A DNA stretch of 64,000 nt from an uncultured Altererythrobacter sp. GTDB taxonomy: Bacteria; Pseudomonadota; Alphaproteobacteria; Sphingomonadales; Sphingomonadaceae. Positions within the stretch are counted from its first letter, which is position 1; each line of letters begins with the position of its first letter. The stretch covers positions 124,001 through 188,000 of the forward strand of contig CAJXJY010000003.1 in assembly GCA_913055875.1 (NCBI GenBank), written 5' to 3'. The notes below the pieces were generated by a model. That model was not told where the DNA came from. It worked only from the letters and a program-made list of their open reading frames with translations, and made no database searches. Of this stretch, positions 1-8,482 are shown in pieces. A program made the position numbers and the translations under genes.

Positions 1-1
1 C

Positions 2-391
2 GGCAAGCACAAGGCGCCGCTGCCCGCCAGCGCATTCGGCGAGGGCGAAACCGGCCCGACGATCACCGTCACCAAGGCGCAGCTGAACACCATGCTCGAC
101 GAGCAGGTCGCCGCCGCCAATGCCAGGCGCGACGCCGCGCTGGTCGCGATGGCCGCAGTCGCCTCAGCCGACGGGCAGAACGCGGGCACGATCGACACGA
201 TCGAAGGCGACGATATCATTCTCGCGCGTCCGGGCGGCAAGGTGTCGCTGCTGCGCGAACATTTCGCCGTCGACGCCAACGGCCAGCTGATGGTGCTCTA
301 CACCGTGCAGCAGCTCGACGCGACGATCGCCGCCGCCGCCAATGCCGGCGCCGCCGCCGATTCAGGGGCCGAGGGCGAGACCGCCGAGTAA
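2..391 (+). CDS. Hypothetical protein, 3' part only
   Basis: The reading frame is open from the left edge of the window, so the true start lies outside it; an internal ATG at 92 is unlikely to be the start because the frame continues upstream with ordinary coding composition. The visible 129 residues contain a Gln/Ala-rich helical stretch (LDEQVAAANARRDAALVAM), then a short beta-rich segment that resembles a small barrel (GTIDTIEGDDIILARPGG), and an Ala/Gly/Glu tail. No motif allows a family call. It ends about 160 bp before the dioxygenase gene and is probably transcribed separately from it. I do not recognise the function. Confidence 0.6.
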   Translation, partial: GKHKAPLPASAFGEGETGPTITVTKAQLNTMLDEQVAAANARRDAALVAMAAVASADGQNAGTIDTIEGDDIILARPGGKVSLLREHFAVDANGQLMVLYTVQQLDATIAAAANAGAAADSGAEGETAE

Positions 392-553
392 TCTTTCCCG
401 CAATCCCCAACTCGAAGCCGAGTCTTCGGGTTGCAGGGAGGGGGTCGGGACGGTTCGCCGTTTCCGGCCCCTTTCTCGTATGCGCGCGGTTCGCACCCGC
501 GCCGTCCGGATTTTGCTTGACCCGCGCGCGGCGGGCGCGAAACCGTGCGCGCG

Positions 554-1411
554 ATGTTCGACGCGCAAGCCCATGAAAAGCTGCGGCAGGACGGCTTCTG
601 CCGCCTTCCCGGCCTGATCCCGCCCGACGTGCTCGAACGCTTGCGGCGCTTCTTCGACCCGCTGCTCGAACCCGACTGGGTGCCGCGCAAGGCGCTCGCC
701 GCCTCGCCCGAGGGCAAGGTCGTCACCAATGTCGGCGAACTGTTCAACTGGGGCGATCCCGCCGCGCTCGAACTGCTCGCGCTGCGCGAGGTGATGGATG
801 TGGCGACGGCGGTCTGCGGCGACGATGTGTTCGTGGTGCAGGAATTCGCGGTCATCAAGAACCGCGGCGACGACACGCCGGTCTTGTGGCACCAGGACAT
901 GGTCCACGGCCGCAGCGCGCCGTGCTTCGCGATGGGGATCTATCTCGACGACGCCGACCCGGGCGAAGGCGCGCTGCGCTTCGTGCCCGGCAGCCATCTG
1001 ATGGACGAGCCGATCTGCGAATTGGCTCTGAAGCCCGCGGTCGAGGTGCCGGCGAAGGCGGGCGACGTCATCGTGCACGACATGATGGCCGCGCATTCCT
1101 CCGAGCCCATGACCGGCAATGCGCTGCGCCGCGTGATCTACCTCGAATTCCTGTCGGTCGCGCTGGCCCTGGGCGAGGATATCTACCCGCGCGAGGTGGT
1201 CGACAACCGGCGCCGCCTGCTGTTCGCGGCGCGCCGCTACCGGCGCGAGAATTTCCCCGGCGGGAGCTGCTTCAAGCCGCGCCAGAAGGATCCCAGCCCG
1301 CGCGACCGGCGGCGTCCGCTCGGCGAAGTGCTGGCGGACATCTACGCGCTCCCCACACGCCCGCGCCCGGCGACCTATTGTTTCGACAGGATACCGGCGA
1401 ATTTGGGGTGA
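554..1411 (+). CDS. Phytanoyl-CoA dioxygenase (PhyH) family Fe(II)/2-oxoglutarate oxygenase
   Basis: Predicted cytosolic non-haem iron oxygenase that would couple 2-oxoglutarate decarboxylation to hydroxylation of an unknown small substrate. The iron facial triad is visible: the HxD pair in LWHQDMVHG (about H113/D115) and a distal His in AAHSS (about H181), followed by an Arg pair that should bind the 2-oxoglutarate carboxylate. Length (285 residues) is normal for the family. The start is uncertain: an in-frame GTG lies 9 bases upstream at 545 and neither start has a good Shine-Dalgarno sequence. The gene stands alone, with a repeat-rich spacer downstream, so context gives no substrate. The PhyH fold is clear; the substrate cannot be predicted. 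Confidence 0.8.
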   Translation: MFDAQAHEKLRQDGFCRLPGLIPPDVLERLRRFFDPLLEPDWVPRKALAASPEGKVVTNVGELFNWGDPAALELLALREVMDVATAVCGDDVFVVQEFAVIKNRGDDTPVLWHQDMVHGRSAPCFAMGIYLDDADPGEGALRFVPGSHLMDEPICELALKPAVEVPAKAGDVIVHDMMAAHSSEPMTGNALRRVIYLEFLSVALALGEDIYPREVVDNRRRLLFAARRYRRENFPGGSCFKPRQKDPSPRDRRRPLGEVLADIYALPTRPRPATYCFDRIPANLG

Positions 1412-1435
1412 AATCCCCGTGGCAATGACTCTCCA

Positions 1436-1555
1436 TTCGTCATGCTGAACTTGTTTGACCTGCGGCCAGCTTCGCTTCCAGCATCCATTTCTCCTCCCGC
1501 ACCGTCCGCTCGCTGAGGGGAGATGGACCCTGAAACAAGTTCAGGGTGACGGTTG
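1436..1555. repeat. Intergenic inverted repeat, 'GTCATGCTGAAC' family, copy 1
   Basis: The left end reads ATTCGTCATGCTGAACTTG and the right end CTGAAACAAGTTCAGGGTGACGG, approximately complementary and enclosing about 75 bp that includes CATCCATTTCTCCTC. A second copy with the same ends lies between serA and serC. It has no coding potential, sits downstream of the PhyH gene, and can form a long imperfect hairpin. This looks like a non-autonomous palindromic element common in sphingomonad spacers (inference). Confidence 0.7.
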
Positions 1556-1590
1556 GGAGGTGTGCCTTCGCTCCGGTCCCGAACCACACC

Positions 1591-1700
1591 CGTTCGTGCT
1601 GAGCCTGTCGAAGCACCCCAGCGCCCCGCCACGTCCCCTTCGGCTGGCTGGCACAGCCAACCGCTCAGGACAGGCTTCGACAGGCTCAGGACGAACGGGG
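1591..1700. repeat. Intergenic inverted repeat, 'CTTCGACAGGCTCAGG' family
   Basis: Two inverted end copies, CGTTCGTGCTGAGCCTGTCG at the left and its near complement at 1673-1698, flank an internal hairpin module (about 1642-1670, GGCTGGCTGGCACAGCC then GCTCAGGA). The same internal module recurs at about 8379, 10368 and 35067. It lies in the 308-bp spacer between the PhyH gene and parC, in which I see no gene. The end motif is the widespread sphingomonad intergenic repeat. Confidence 0.75.
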
Positions 1701-1719
1701 TTAGGCGAACGGATGATGC

Positions 1720-4029
1720 CTAGGTAAACCTGTTGTCTTTCGGAAACCCCTGCGGCGGCAGCCGCCCTGCCGCGCCGCGCGCGACCTTCCATTGCCAGAT
1801 ATCGGTCTCGGTGCGGGTGCGGTCGCCCTTGCCGCCCATCTGCCAGGCGAGCCCGTCGTCGAGCTTGAAAGTGGTCGCATCGCCCAGCCCGCCGTCGCGA
1901 TAGCGCTGCAGCATCACCCCCTGTCCGCGCGCCAGCACCGGCAGTTCCTCGAGGTTGAACACCACCAGCTTGCGGTTCTCGCCGACCACCGCGACGTGAT
2001 CGTGCTCCGCCGGAATCTCGCGCACCACGCGCAGCTTGGCATCGCCCTTCAGGTTGACCACCTGGCGGCCCTTCTTCGTCTCTGCGAGCACCTCGTCGGT
2101 CTCGGCGGCAAAGCCCTTGCCGGTGGTCGCAGCGAGCAGCAGCTGGCCCTTCGGGCGGTGCACCACCAGCCCCACGAGCTGCGCCTCGGCCTCGATGTCG
2201 AGCATGTTGCGGATCGGTTCGCCGAAGCCGCGCGCGCCGGGCAGCTTGTCGGCGCCGAGCGTGTAGATGCGGCCGTTGTCGGCGGCGATCAGCAGCTTGT
2301 CGGTGGTCTGCGCATGGAGCGCGAAGGCGGGGCCATCGCCTTCCTTGTACTTGAAATCGCCCATCGAATCCTCGCTCGCGGCGAGATCGGCGTGCCCCTT
2401 GGCGCCGCGCACCCAGCCCTTCTGGCTCAGCACCACGGTGACCGGTTCCTTCTCGATCATCGCGTCCATGCTGAATTCGACCGCGGGCTCTGCCTCTTCG
2501 ATCGTGGTGCGGCGCGCACCGAGATCGGTGTCGGGCCCGTATTCCTTCTTGAGTGCGTGCAGATCGCGCTTCAGGCGCGTGCGCTGGCGCGCCGGGCTGT
2601 CGAGCAGCTTCTCGAGCTCCTCGCGCTCCTTGAGCAGGTCGTCCTGCTCCTGCCGCAGCGCCATTTCCTCAAGCTTGCGCAGGCTGCGGAGGCGCATGTT
2701 GAGGATCGCCTCGGCCTGCCGGTCGGTCAGGCTGAATTCCTCCATCATCACCGCCTTCGGATCGTCCTCCGTACGGATGATCTCGATCACCCGGTCGAGA
2801 TTGAGGAAGGCGACGATGTAACCCTCGACCAGTTCGAGGCGCCGCGCGATCTGCTCGAGCCGGTGGCGGCTGCGGCGCTGGAGGATATCGAGCTGGCTCG
2901 CGACCCAGTTCTGCAGCAGTTCCTTGAGCCCCATCACCATCGGCGTGCGCGTCGCATCGAGCACGTTGAGATTGAGCCCGAACCGCGTCTCGAGATCGGT
3001 CAGCTTGTAGAGCGATTCCCTGAGCAGTTCCGGATCGACATTGCGGCTGCGCGGGACGAGCACGATGCGGATTTGTTCGTCACTCTCGTCGCGCACGTCG
3101 TCGAGGATCGGCAGCTTCTTGTCGGCGATCGCCTGCGCGATCTGCTCGATCAGTTTACCCTTGGCGACCTGGTAGGGGATCTGGTCGATCACCAGCTGCC
3201 ACTGCCCGCCGCCGAGCCGCTCGATTCCCGCCGCGCGGTCTTCCGGTTTGTCCGCCTCGGCGGCATGGAAGCGCCCGCGCACGCGGAAGCTCCCGCGGCC
3301 GGTCTCGTAGGCGTGCGAAATCGCCTCGGGGCTGTCGACGATCAGACCTCCCGTCGCGAAATCGGGCCCCTTGAAGACCTCCATCAGCTCTTCGTGCGTG
3401 ACGTCGCGGTTGAACAGCACCAGTTCGGTCGCATCGACGATCTCGGCGACGTTGTGGCTCGGGATATTCGTCGCCATGCCGACCGCGATCCCGCTCGCGC
3501 CGTTGGCGAGCAGGTTGGGGAACATGCCAGGGAAGATCTCGGGCTCTTCCTCCTCGCCGTTATAGGTCGGGATGAAATCGACCGTCCCGGCGTCGAGCCC
3601 TTCCATCAGCCGCAGCGCGGTCTTGGTCAGGCGCGCCTCGGTGTAGCGGTAGGCGGCGGCGTTATCGCCGTCGATATTGCCGAAATTGCCCTGCCCCTCG
3701 ACCAGCGGGTAGCGCAGCGCGAAATCCTGTGCGAGGCGGACCATCGCGTCGTAGACGCTGGCATCGCCGTGCGGGTGGTACTTGCCGATCACGTCGCCGA
3801 CGACGCGGGCCGATTTCTTGAACGCGGATGCAGGGTCGAGCTTCAGCTGCCGCATCGCCCACAGCAGCCGGCGATGAACCGGCTTCAGCCCGTCGCGCAA
3901 ATCGGGCAGCGACCGCGCGGTGATGGTCGACAGCGCATAGACGAGATAGCGCTCCTCGAGCGCGCTATCGAACGGCGCGTCGACGATCGCGTCGAAGGGG
4001 TCTTTTTCGGTGTCGATAACTTCGGCCAT
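1720..4029 (-). CDS. parC: DNA topoisomerase IV subunit A
   Basis: ATP-dependent type IIA topoisomerase subunit that breaks and rejoins DNA to decatenate daughter chromosomes, in a heterotetramer with ParE. The N-terminal winged-helix domain holds the catalytic tyrosine in YRYTEARL (Y129). The tower and coiled-coil region runs to about residue 490, followed by a short beta-pinwheel C-terminal domain. Length (769) and the absence of a GyrA box (QRRGGKG) in the C-terminal domain favour ParC over GyrA. In the quinolone region the sequence is [12 protein letters not shown], so the residue matching E. coli Ser80 is alanine (A90), while the acidic position is kept as D94. The divergent PfpI gene starts about 100 bp upstream. 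Confidence 0.95.
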   Translation of the reverse strand: MAEVIDTEKDPFDAIVDAPFDSALEERYLVYALSTITARSLPDLRDGLKPVHRRLLWAMRQLKLDPASAFKKSARVVGDVIGKYHPHGDASVYDAMVRLAQDFALRYPLVEGQGNFGNIDGDNAAAYRYTEARLTKTALRLMEGLDAGTVDFIPTYNGEEEEPEIFPGMFPNLLANGASGIAVGMATNIPSHNVAEIVDATELVLFNRDVTHEELMEVFKGPDFATGGLIVDSPEAISHAYETGRGSFRVRGRFHAAEADKPEDRAAGIERLGGGQWQLVIDQIPYQVAKGKLIEQIAQAIADKKLPILDDVRDESDEQIRIVLVPRSRNVDPELLRESLYKLTDLETRFGLNLNVLDATRTPMVMGLKELLQNWVASQLDILQRRSRHRLEQIARRLELVEGYIVAFLNLDRVIEIIRTEDDPKAVMMEEFSLTDRQAEAILNMRLRSLRKLEEMALRQEQDDLLKEREELEKLLDSPARQRTRLKRDLHALKKEYGPDTDLGARRTTIEEAEPAVEFSMDAMIEKEPVTVVLSQKGWVRGAKGHADLAASEDSMGDFKYKEGDGPAFALHAQTTDKLLIAADNGRIYTLGADKLPGARGFGEPIRNMLDIEAEAQLVGLVVHRPKGQLLLAATTGKGFAAETDEVLAETKKGRQVVNLKGDAKLRVVREIPAEHDHVAVVGENRKLVVFNLEELPVLARGQGVMLQRYRDGGLGDATTFKLDDGLAWQMGGKGDRTRTETDIWQWKVARGAAGRLPPQGFPKDNRFT

Positions 4030-4127
4030 GCGGCTCGCCCTATCACTGCAACATGTCGCCTAGAAGAGCGGAACGGCCCGGTTTCCCCACGCGTTAACGG
4101 TACGACGGACAATCAAGGAGTTATCAC

Positions 4128-4667
4128 ATGCCACGCGTATTGATCATGGCCACCGACGGCTTCGAGCAATCCGAACTGATGGAGCCGCGCAAGCGCCTCG
4201 ACGAGGCCGGTATCGACACCACCATCGCCAGCCTCGACGACGGCGAAATCCGCGGCTGGAAGGACAAGGATTGGGGCGACAGCATCGCGGTCGACATTAC
4301 CGTCGACGAAGTCGCGGTAGGCGATTACGACGCGCTGCTGCTCCCGGGCGGCCAGATGAACCCCGACGTGCTGCGCAAGAACAACGCCGCAGTCGGGCTG
4401 GTCCGCGAGTTCGACCGCGCCGGGAAACCGATCGCCGCGATCTGCCACGCGCCATGGCTGCTCGCCGAAGCCGATATCGTCGAGGGCAAGACGGTGACCA
4501 GCTGGCAATCGATCCGCACCGACCTCAGGAATGCCGGCGCCAATGTGGTCGACTCGGAAGTCGCCACCGACGGCAATCTGATCACCAGCCGCTGTCCCGA
4601 CGATATCCCGGCCTTCAGCGACACCCTGATCGCACGACTGCAACCGGCAGTCGCCGAAGCCGCCTAA
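4128..4667 (+). CDS. DJ-1/PfpI-family protein (type 1 glutamine amidotransferase fold)
   Basis: Cytosolic 179-residue protein of the PfpI/YhbO branch; relatives are described as proteases, glyoxalases or deglycases that handle damaged proteins and methylglyoxal. The nucleophile elbow is AICHAPWLL with C106 and H107, and the acidic residue that supports the cysteine is in GFEQSEL (E13). LLLPGG marks the strand before the oxyanion region. An AAGGAG-type ribosome site precedes the ATG. It is divergent from parC and apparently monocistronic; a GC-rich imperfect stem at about 4695-4720 downstream could end transcription. Family assignment is firm, the exact activity is not. Confidence 0.88.
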   Translation: MPRVLIMATDGFEQSELMEPRKRLDEAGIDTTIASLDDGEIRGWKDKDWGDSIAVDITVDEVAVGDYDALLLPGGQMNPDVLRKNNAAVGLVREFDRAGKPIAAICHAPWLLAEADIVEGKTVTSWQSIRTDLRNAGANVVDSEVATDGNLITSRCPDDIPAFSDTLIARLQPAVAEAA

Positions 4668-4795
4668 CTCTCTGAAACAAGAAACTTTTTGCAGGCCCTG
4701 CCGCAGCGATGCGGTGGGGCTTGCCGCATTTTGCGCTTGACCGATTTGGAAATGCGGCGCAATTGTGGCTAAATCATGGCGAAAAGGAGGCCACA

Positions 4796-5722
4796 ATGCG
4801 GCAGAGGATGAACAAGTACTGGATTGCGCTGGCGGCACTGCCGCTGGTCGCGCTCGGCGCATGCAGCGAGGCGGAGCCCGATAGTGGGCCGGCTGCGACG
4901 GCGGACGCCGAGGCGAGCTACGAATACGAAAGCGCCTCGATGGCGGCGGAAGAGGCGGCCGAGGCGGTAGCGGACAGTGTGGGAAGCGAGAGTTCGACCC
5001 TGCCCGATCTCGGCGCGCTCGAAGTGAGCCTGCCCAGGCTCGCCTACATCTACGATTTCGCTTTCCGCATGCCGGGCGACGAGATCGGCAAGCTCCAGCG
5101 GCGCCATGCCGATTTGTGCGAACAGCAGGGCCCGGCCAGCTGCCAGATCGTCGGCATGAGCAAGACCGGCGAGGATGCCGACGAAGTGACCGGCGTGCTG
5201 CAGCTCGCGGTCGCCACGCGCCATGCGCGCGCTTTCGGTGCGCTGCTCGAGAAGGAGGCCGGCGATATCGGCGCCGAACAGATCTCGGCCGAGATTTCCG
5301 CCGAGGAGATGTCGAAGCAGATCGTCGATACCGAGGCGCATCTGCGCGCCCGCACCGAATTGCGCGACCGGCTGATGGAAGTACTGCGCACGCGCAAGGG
5401 CGACGTGCGCGAACTGGTCGAGGCCGAGCGCAGCGTGGCGCAGGTCAACCAGGAAATCGACCAGGCCCGCAGCTGGCTCAAGGAAATGCAGACCCGGGTC
5501 GCCTACAGCCGGGTGACGGTACGCTACGAGACGGGGATGCCCGTCGGCAACGACTTCGTCAGCCCGATCGCAAGCGTGGTCGGCTCGCTCGGCGCGATCT
5601 TCGGCTACGTGATCGCCGCGCTGATCGCGCTCGGCGCGGTGGTGCTGCCGATCGCGGGGGTCGTCTGGGCCGGGCGGCGGATCAACCGCCGCTTCGGCGC
5701 GGACGCGGCGGTCGAAGCGTAA
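4796..5722 (+). CDS. DUF4349 domain lipoprotein (first of a tandem pair)
   Basis: The start at 4796 follows a strong AAAAGGAGG site; the upstream in-frame ATG at 4709 has none. An export signal with lipobox ALGAC places the lipid-modified cysteine at C23, so the protein is membrane-anchored outside the cytoplasm. After an acidic Ala/Glu-rich linker comes the DUF4349 core (about residues 75-250), including a predicted coiled coil at about 173-232, and a C-terminal transmembrane helix at about 264-292 with a basic Arg tail. Two cysteines (C108, C116) could form a disulfide. Function of the family is unknown; an envelope scaffold role is only a guess. The next gene is a paralogue with the same architecture. 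Confidence 0.88.
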   Translation: MRQRMNKYWIALAALPLVALGACSEAEPDSGPAATADAEASYEYESASMAAEEAAEAVADSVGSESSTLPDLGALEVSLPRLAYIYDFAFRMPGDEIGKLQRRHADLCEQQGPASCQIVGMSKTGEDADEVTGVLQLAVATRHARAFGALLEKEAGDIGAEQISAEISAEEMSKQIVDTEAHLRARTELRDRLMEVLRTRKGDVRELVEAERSVAQVNQEIDQARSWLKEMQTRVAYSRVTVRYETGMPVGNDFVSPIASVVGSLGAIFGYVIAALIALGAVVLPIAGVVWAGRRINRRFGADAAVEA

Positions 5723-5731
5723 CGTCCACAC

Positions 5732-5801
5732 GCAGGCCGTCGCGCTCCTCCGGACGGCCTGCGACGAAGGGGCGCCCCGCTCGCTGGTTCGGGCGCCCCT
5801 T
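5732..5801. terminator. Two strong GC-rich hairpins between the DUF4349 paralogues
   Basis: Two perfect inverted repeats lie back to back: a 10-bp stem (GCAGGCCGTC / GACGGCCTGC, 5732-5762) and an 11-bp stem (AAGGGGCGCCC / GGGCGCCCCTT, 5767-5801). They start 10 bases after the stop of the first DUF4349 gene. No clean U-tract follows, so they may stabilise a 3' end or pause polymerase rather than act as a classical terminator. Confidence 0.5.
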
Positions 5802-5860
5802 CACCCCCGCTCTCGGTCCGCCCACCACTCTCCGCGGCTGCCCCGCAACGCGCAGATCAT

Positions 5861-5896
5861 TTGACCTCCTCATATGTCATGTTGTATCATATAACG
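5861..5896 (+). promoter_or_regulatory. Promoter with Fur/Zur-like palindrome before the second DUF4349 gene
   Basis: A sigma-70-like promoter reads TTGACC - 18 bp - TATCAT (5861-5890). The -10 region lies inside TGTCATGTTGTATCATATAA, which shares the 12-base core ATGTTGTATCAT with the promoter region of the tonB gene at 10545-10576. The core is an imperfect palindrome of the AT-rich kind bound by Fur-superfamily regulators such as Zur. The shared sequence is seen directly; the regulator is inferred. Confidence 0.5.
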
Positions 5897-5914
5897 CGTC
5901 ATGGGAGAGAGCCG

Positions 5915-6916
5915 ATGAACTACAAGGTGCTGGCGCTGAGTGGAATTCTGACGGTGGGCCTGATCGCCGTGGGCGTCCATCAGGGATTGTCGACCTCGGG
6001 CACGGTGCGCTCCAGCGAGCATTCGCTGTCGGTTTCGCTTCCCACCCTCGACGCAACCGGGCCGGAGGTCGCGGCTCCGGCGCTCATACCGGCACCGGGC
6101 GAAGCGCGTGCGGAACCGGTCGGTGCCGTACTCGAGGAACTGGGCGAGATCGAAGCCTCGGCGGGCGGCGCGTCCGATACGACCGGCTCGCCCAAAATCG
6201 CCTATCGCTACGGCTACAGTTTTCGCCTGCCGGCCACGAATCTCAAACCGCTGCAGGAACTTCACGCCGACCGCTGCGAACGGCTGGGGTCGGCGACCTG
6301 CCGCATCCTGGCGATGGAGCAGTCCGACGCGGCGGACGACGGCGCTTCGGGCATGCTCCATCTCGCCATCGCCGCGGATCGTGCGCGCGCCTTCGGCAAG
6401 GACCTCGCCACCAGCGCTGAGGGCGCCGACGGCGAATTGACCGGCAGTGCGATCGAAGGCGAAGACCTGTCGAAGGATATCGTCGATACCGAGGCACGGC
6501 TGCGCGCGCGCATCGTGCTGCGCGACCGGCTGATGGACGTCCTGCGCAATCGCCGCGGCACGGTGAAGGAACTGGTCGAGGCGGAGCGCGGCGTGGCGCA
6601 GGTCAACGAGGAAATCGACCAGGCGCGCAGCTGGTTGGCGGAAACGCGCAGTCGGGTCGAATTCAGCCGCATGTCGATCGAATATCGTGCCTGGACGCCC
6701 GCGCGCAGCGGCTTTGCCGAGCCGATCGCCGACGCCTGGAGCGCAACGGGGGCGACTTTCGGCAGCATTCTCGCCGTCGTCCTGCGGTTGCTTACCGTGC
6801 TGCTGCCGCTCGCACTCATCGCCTGGCTCGGTTTTGCGCTGTGGAAACTGCTCGGACGGCCGGGCCTGCGCCTGCTGCGCCGCCCGTTCGACGACGCCGA
6901 GACGGCGAGCGGCTAA
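5915..6916 (+). CDS. DUF4349 domain membrane protein (second of a tandem pair)
   Basis: Paralogue of the preceding gene: the stretch from SKDIVDTEARLRAR to RSWLAETRSRV is nearly superimposable on its neighbour. Unlike the neighbour it has an N-terminal hydrophobic segment (about residues 5-22) with no lipobox cysteine, so it is probably membrane-anchored at both ends; the C-terminal transmembrane helix is at about 285-315. Two cysteines in the core (DRCERLG...TCRIL) match the pair in the first paralogue. The start at 5915 has a GGGAGAG site. It overlaps the convergent ferredoxin gene by 4 bp. It has its own promoter, so it may be expressed independently of the first copy. Confidence 0.85.
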   Translation: MNYKVLALSGILTVGLIAVGVHQGLSTSGTVRSSEHSLSVSLPTLDATGPEVAAPALIPAPGEARAEPVGAVLEELGEIEASAGGASDTTGSPKIAYRYGYSFRLPATNLKPLQELHADRCERLGSATCRILAMEQSDAADDGASGMLHLAIAADRARAFGKDLATSAEGADGELTGSAIEGEDLSKDIVDTEARLRARIVLRDRLMDVLRNRRGTVKELVEAERGVAQVNEEIDQARSWLAETRSRVEFSRMSIEYRAWTPARSGFAEPIADAWSATGATFGSILAVVLRLLTVLLPLALIAWLGFALWKLLGRPGLRLLRRPFDDAETASG

Positions 6917-7248
6917 ACCCCGCTCATATCGTTGCTGTCCGGAGGAATGGTCACTTCGAGGCCGTCGAGTTCCTCGCCCAGCACGATCTGGCACGACAGC
7001 CGGCTGGTGCGCTGCACCGCGGCGGCGAGGTCGAGCATGTCCTCCTCCTCCTCGCTTGCCTCGGGGAGGCGGTCGAACCATTCGGGCGCGACGATCACGT
7101 GGCAGGTCGAGCACGCCATCTGCCCCTCGCAGGTGCCTTCCAATGGCATGCCGGCTGCCTGCGCGACTTCGAGCAGCGGGATGCCCGGCTCGCCCTGCGC
7201 CTCGACCCGGTCGCCCTTGGCGGTGACGAAGCTGATCGCGACCGGCAT
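6913..7248 (-). CDS. 2Fe-2S ferredoxin (adrenodoxin/Isc type)
   Basis: Small electron carrier with the vertebrate-adrenodoxin-type cluster ligands: C40, C46 and C49 in CEGQMACSTCHV and C86 in LSCQIVL. The 111-residue length and the DE-rich segment (EASEEEEDMLD) typical of partner docking fit the Isc-type ferredoxin that supplies electrons for Fe-S assembly. Its ATG shares a base with the stop of the upstream cysteine desulfurase gene (TGATG), so the two are translationally coupled. This strongly suggests a role in iron-sulfur or thio-cofactor biosynthesis together with that enzyme. Confidence 0.92.
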   Translation of the reverse strand: MPVAISFVTAKGDRVEAQGEPGIPLLEVAQAAGMPLEGTCEGQMACSTCHVIVAPEWFDRLPEASEEEEDMLDLAAAVQRTSRLSCQIVLGEELDGLEVTIPPDSNDMSGV

Positions 7249-8321
7249 CAGCGCTGCCCGTCCGCCGCGGCGTTGATCGCACTGGCCGCCTTTTCGAGGT
7301 CCTCCATCGAGGTGTAGCGGCCGAAGCCGAGGCGGATCGAGGTCTTCGCCTGCCTGTCCGACAGGCCGAGCGCTTTCAGCACATGGCTGGGGCGGCCCGA
7401 GCCGCTGGCGCAGGCGCTACCGGCGGAGAACATCACGTTGCGGCAATCGCTCATCAGCCGGTTCACGTCCAAATTCTTGCGGCGGATATTGAGATTGCCG
7501 TGCCAGCGCGCCTCGGCGCTGCCGTTGAGCGTCCAGTTGTCGAACAGGTCGCGTGCGCGGTGCCACAGCTTCTCGACGTGGTCAGCGTCCTGTTCCATGC
7601 GGTCCTTCGCTTCCTGCGCCGCAGCACCGAAGCCCGCGCACAGCGCCGGGCTGAGCGTGCCCGAACGCAGCCCTTCCTCCTGCCCGCCGCCGGTCTGCAC
7701 TTCCTCGAGTTCGAGCCCGGGCCGCACCCATAGCGCACCGATCCCCTTGGGGCCGTGGATCTTGTGCGCGCTGACCGCGATCATGTCCGCGCCGGTGACC
7801 TCGATCCTGCCCCAGGCCTGCACCGCGTCGCACAGATAGAGCGCGTTCAGTTCCTTCGCCCGGCGGTGCCAGTCGACCGTCGGCTGGATCGTGCCGATCT
7901 CGTTGTTGACCTGCATCACCGCGATCAGGCGGGTGTCGTCGGGCACGTCCTGCCTGATGTTGCACTGGCCGTTCCGCGCGACGTTCAGTTCGTGGCACCT
8001 GCCGAGCGAACGCGCGGTGTCGAGCACCGCGGCATGCTCAATCGCGGAGACCGAGATACTACCTTTTCGGGTAGTCCCGCGCATCGCGAGGTTGATCGCC
8101 TCGGTCGCGCCCGAGGTGAAGATCACCTTGCCGCCTGCGGGAAACAGCGCCGCGACCCGCTCGCGCGCCAGTTCGACCGCCGCCGCCGCCTGCCGCCCCA
8201 TCCGGTGCGGGCTGTGCGGATTGCCGAAGCCGGTCCCGTCGGGCCCGTCGAGCCACAGCAGCATCGCATCGCGCGCCTCCGCCGCGAGCGGGGTAGTGGC
8301 CTGGTAGTCGAGATAGATCAT
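7248..8321 (-). CDS. Cysteine desulfurase, NifS/IscS-like (class V aminotransferase)
   Basis: PLP enzyme that takes sulfur from L-cysteine as a protein persulfide for Fe-S clusters or thio-modification. The family start MIYLDYQATTPL is present; the PLP lysine is K187 in SAHKIHGPKG and the persulfide cysteine is C304 in SAGSACASGSG. Length (357) is slightly short of IscS (about 400) because the flexible C-terminus is reduced. It lies directly upstream of, and overlaps by one base, a 2Fe-2S ferredoxin gene, and downstream of a second desulfurase gene, from which a repeat element separates it. No iscU/iscA genes are adjacent, so the pair could also serve tRNA thiolation. Confidence 0.9.
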   Translation of the reverse strand: MIYLDYQATTPLAAEARDAMLLWLDGPDGTGFGNPHSPHRMGRQAAAAVELARERVAALFPAGGKVIFTSGATEAINLAMRGTTRKGSISVSAIEHAAVLDTARSLGRCHELNVARNGQCNIRQDVPDDTRLIAVMQVNNEIGTIQPTVDWHRRAKELNALYLCDAVQAWGRIEVTGADMIAVSAHKIHGPKGIGALWVRPGLELEEVQTGGGQEEGLRSGTLSPALCAGFGAAAQEAKDRMEQDADHVEKLWHRARDLFDNWTLNGSAEARWHGNLNIRRKNLDVNRLMSDCRNVMFSAGSACASGSGRPSHVLKALGLSDRQAKTSIRLGFGRYTSMEDLEKAASAINAAADGQR

Positions 8322-8349
8322 TGCATCGCCATCGTCACCACGCCCCCTA

Positions 8350-8481
8350 ACCGTTCGGGCTGAGCTTGTCGAAGGCTCTCCTGAGCGGCTGGCTTGCCAG
8401 CCAGACGAAGGGCCCTGCTTTTTTCTTCCAGTGCACCGATGAAAGCAAAAGACAGCCCTTCGACAAGCTCAGGGCGAACGG
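8350..8481. repeat. Intergenic inverted repeat, 'CTTCGACAAGCTCAGG' family, between two desulfurase genes
   Basis: The ends are ACCGTTCGGGCTGAGCTTG (left) and CCCTTCGACAAGCTCAGGG (right), inverted relative to each other. Inside lies the hairpin module CTGAGCGGCTGGCTTGCCAG (about 8381-8400), the reverse complement of the module seen at about 10368. It fills essentially the whole spacer between the two cysteine desulfurase genes and ends two bases before the stop codon of the upstream one. Confidence 0.8.
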
Positions 8482-8482
8482 G

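Noticed and set aside
1792-4143. 783-codon open frame on the plus strand opposite parC
   Set aside because: It mirrors parC codon by codon in a GC-rich genome (His/Arg/Ala-rich, no domains), has no ribosome site and runs past the gene it shadows.
4695-4720. Hairpin GCCCTGCCGCA / TGCGGTGGGGC as terminator of the PfpI-family gene
   Set aside because: Several wobble pairs and no immediate U-tract; kept only as a remark, not as a feature.
5870-7282. 470-codon minus-strand frame covering the second DUF4349 gene and ferredoxin
   Set aside because: Ferredoxin and DUF4349 are both recognisable in other frames; this translation is low-complexity Arg/Ala.
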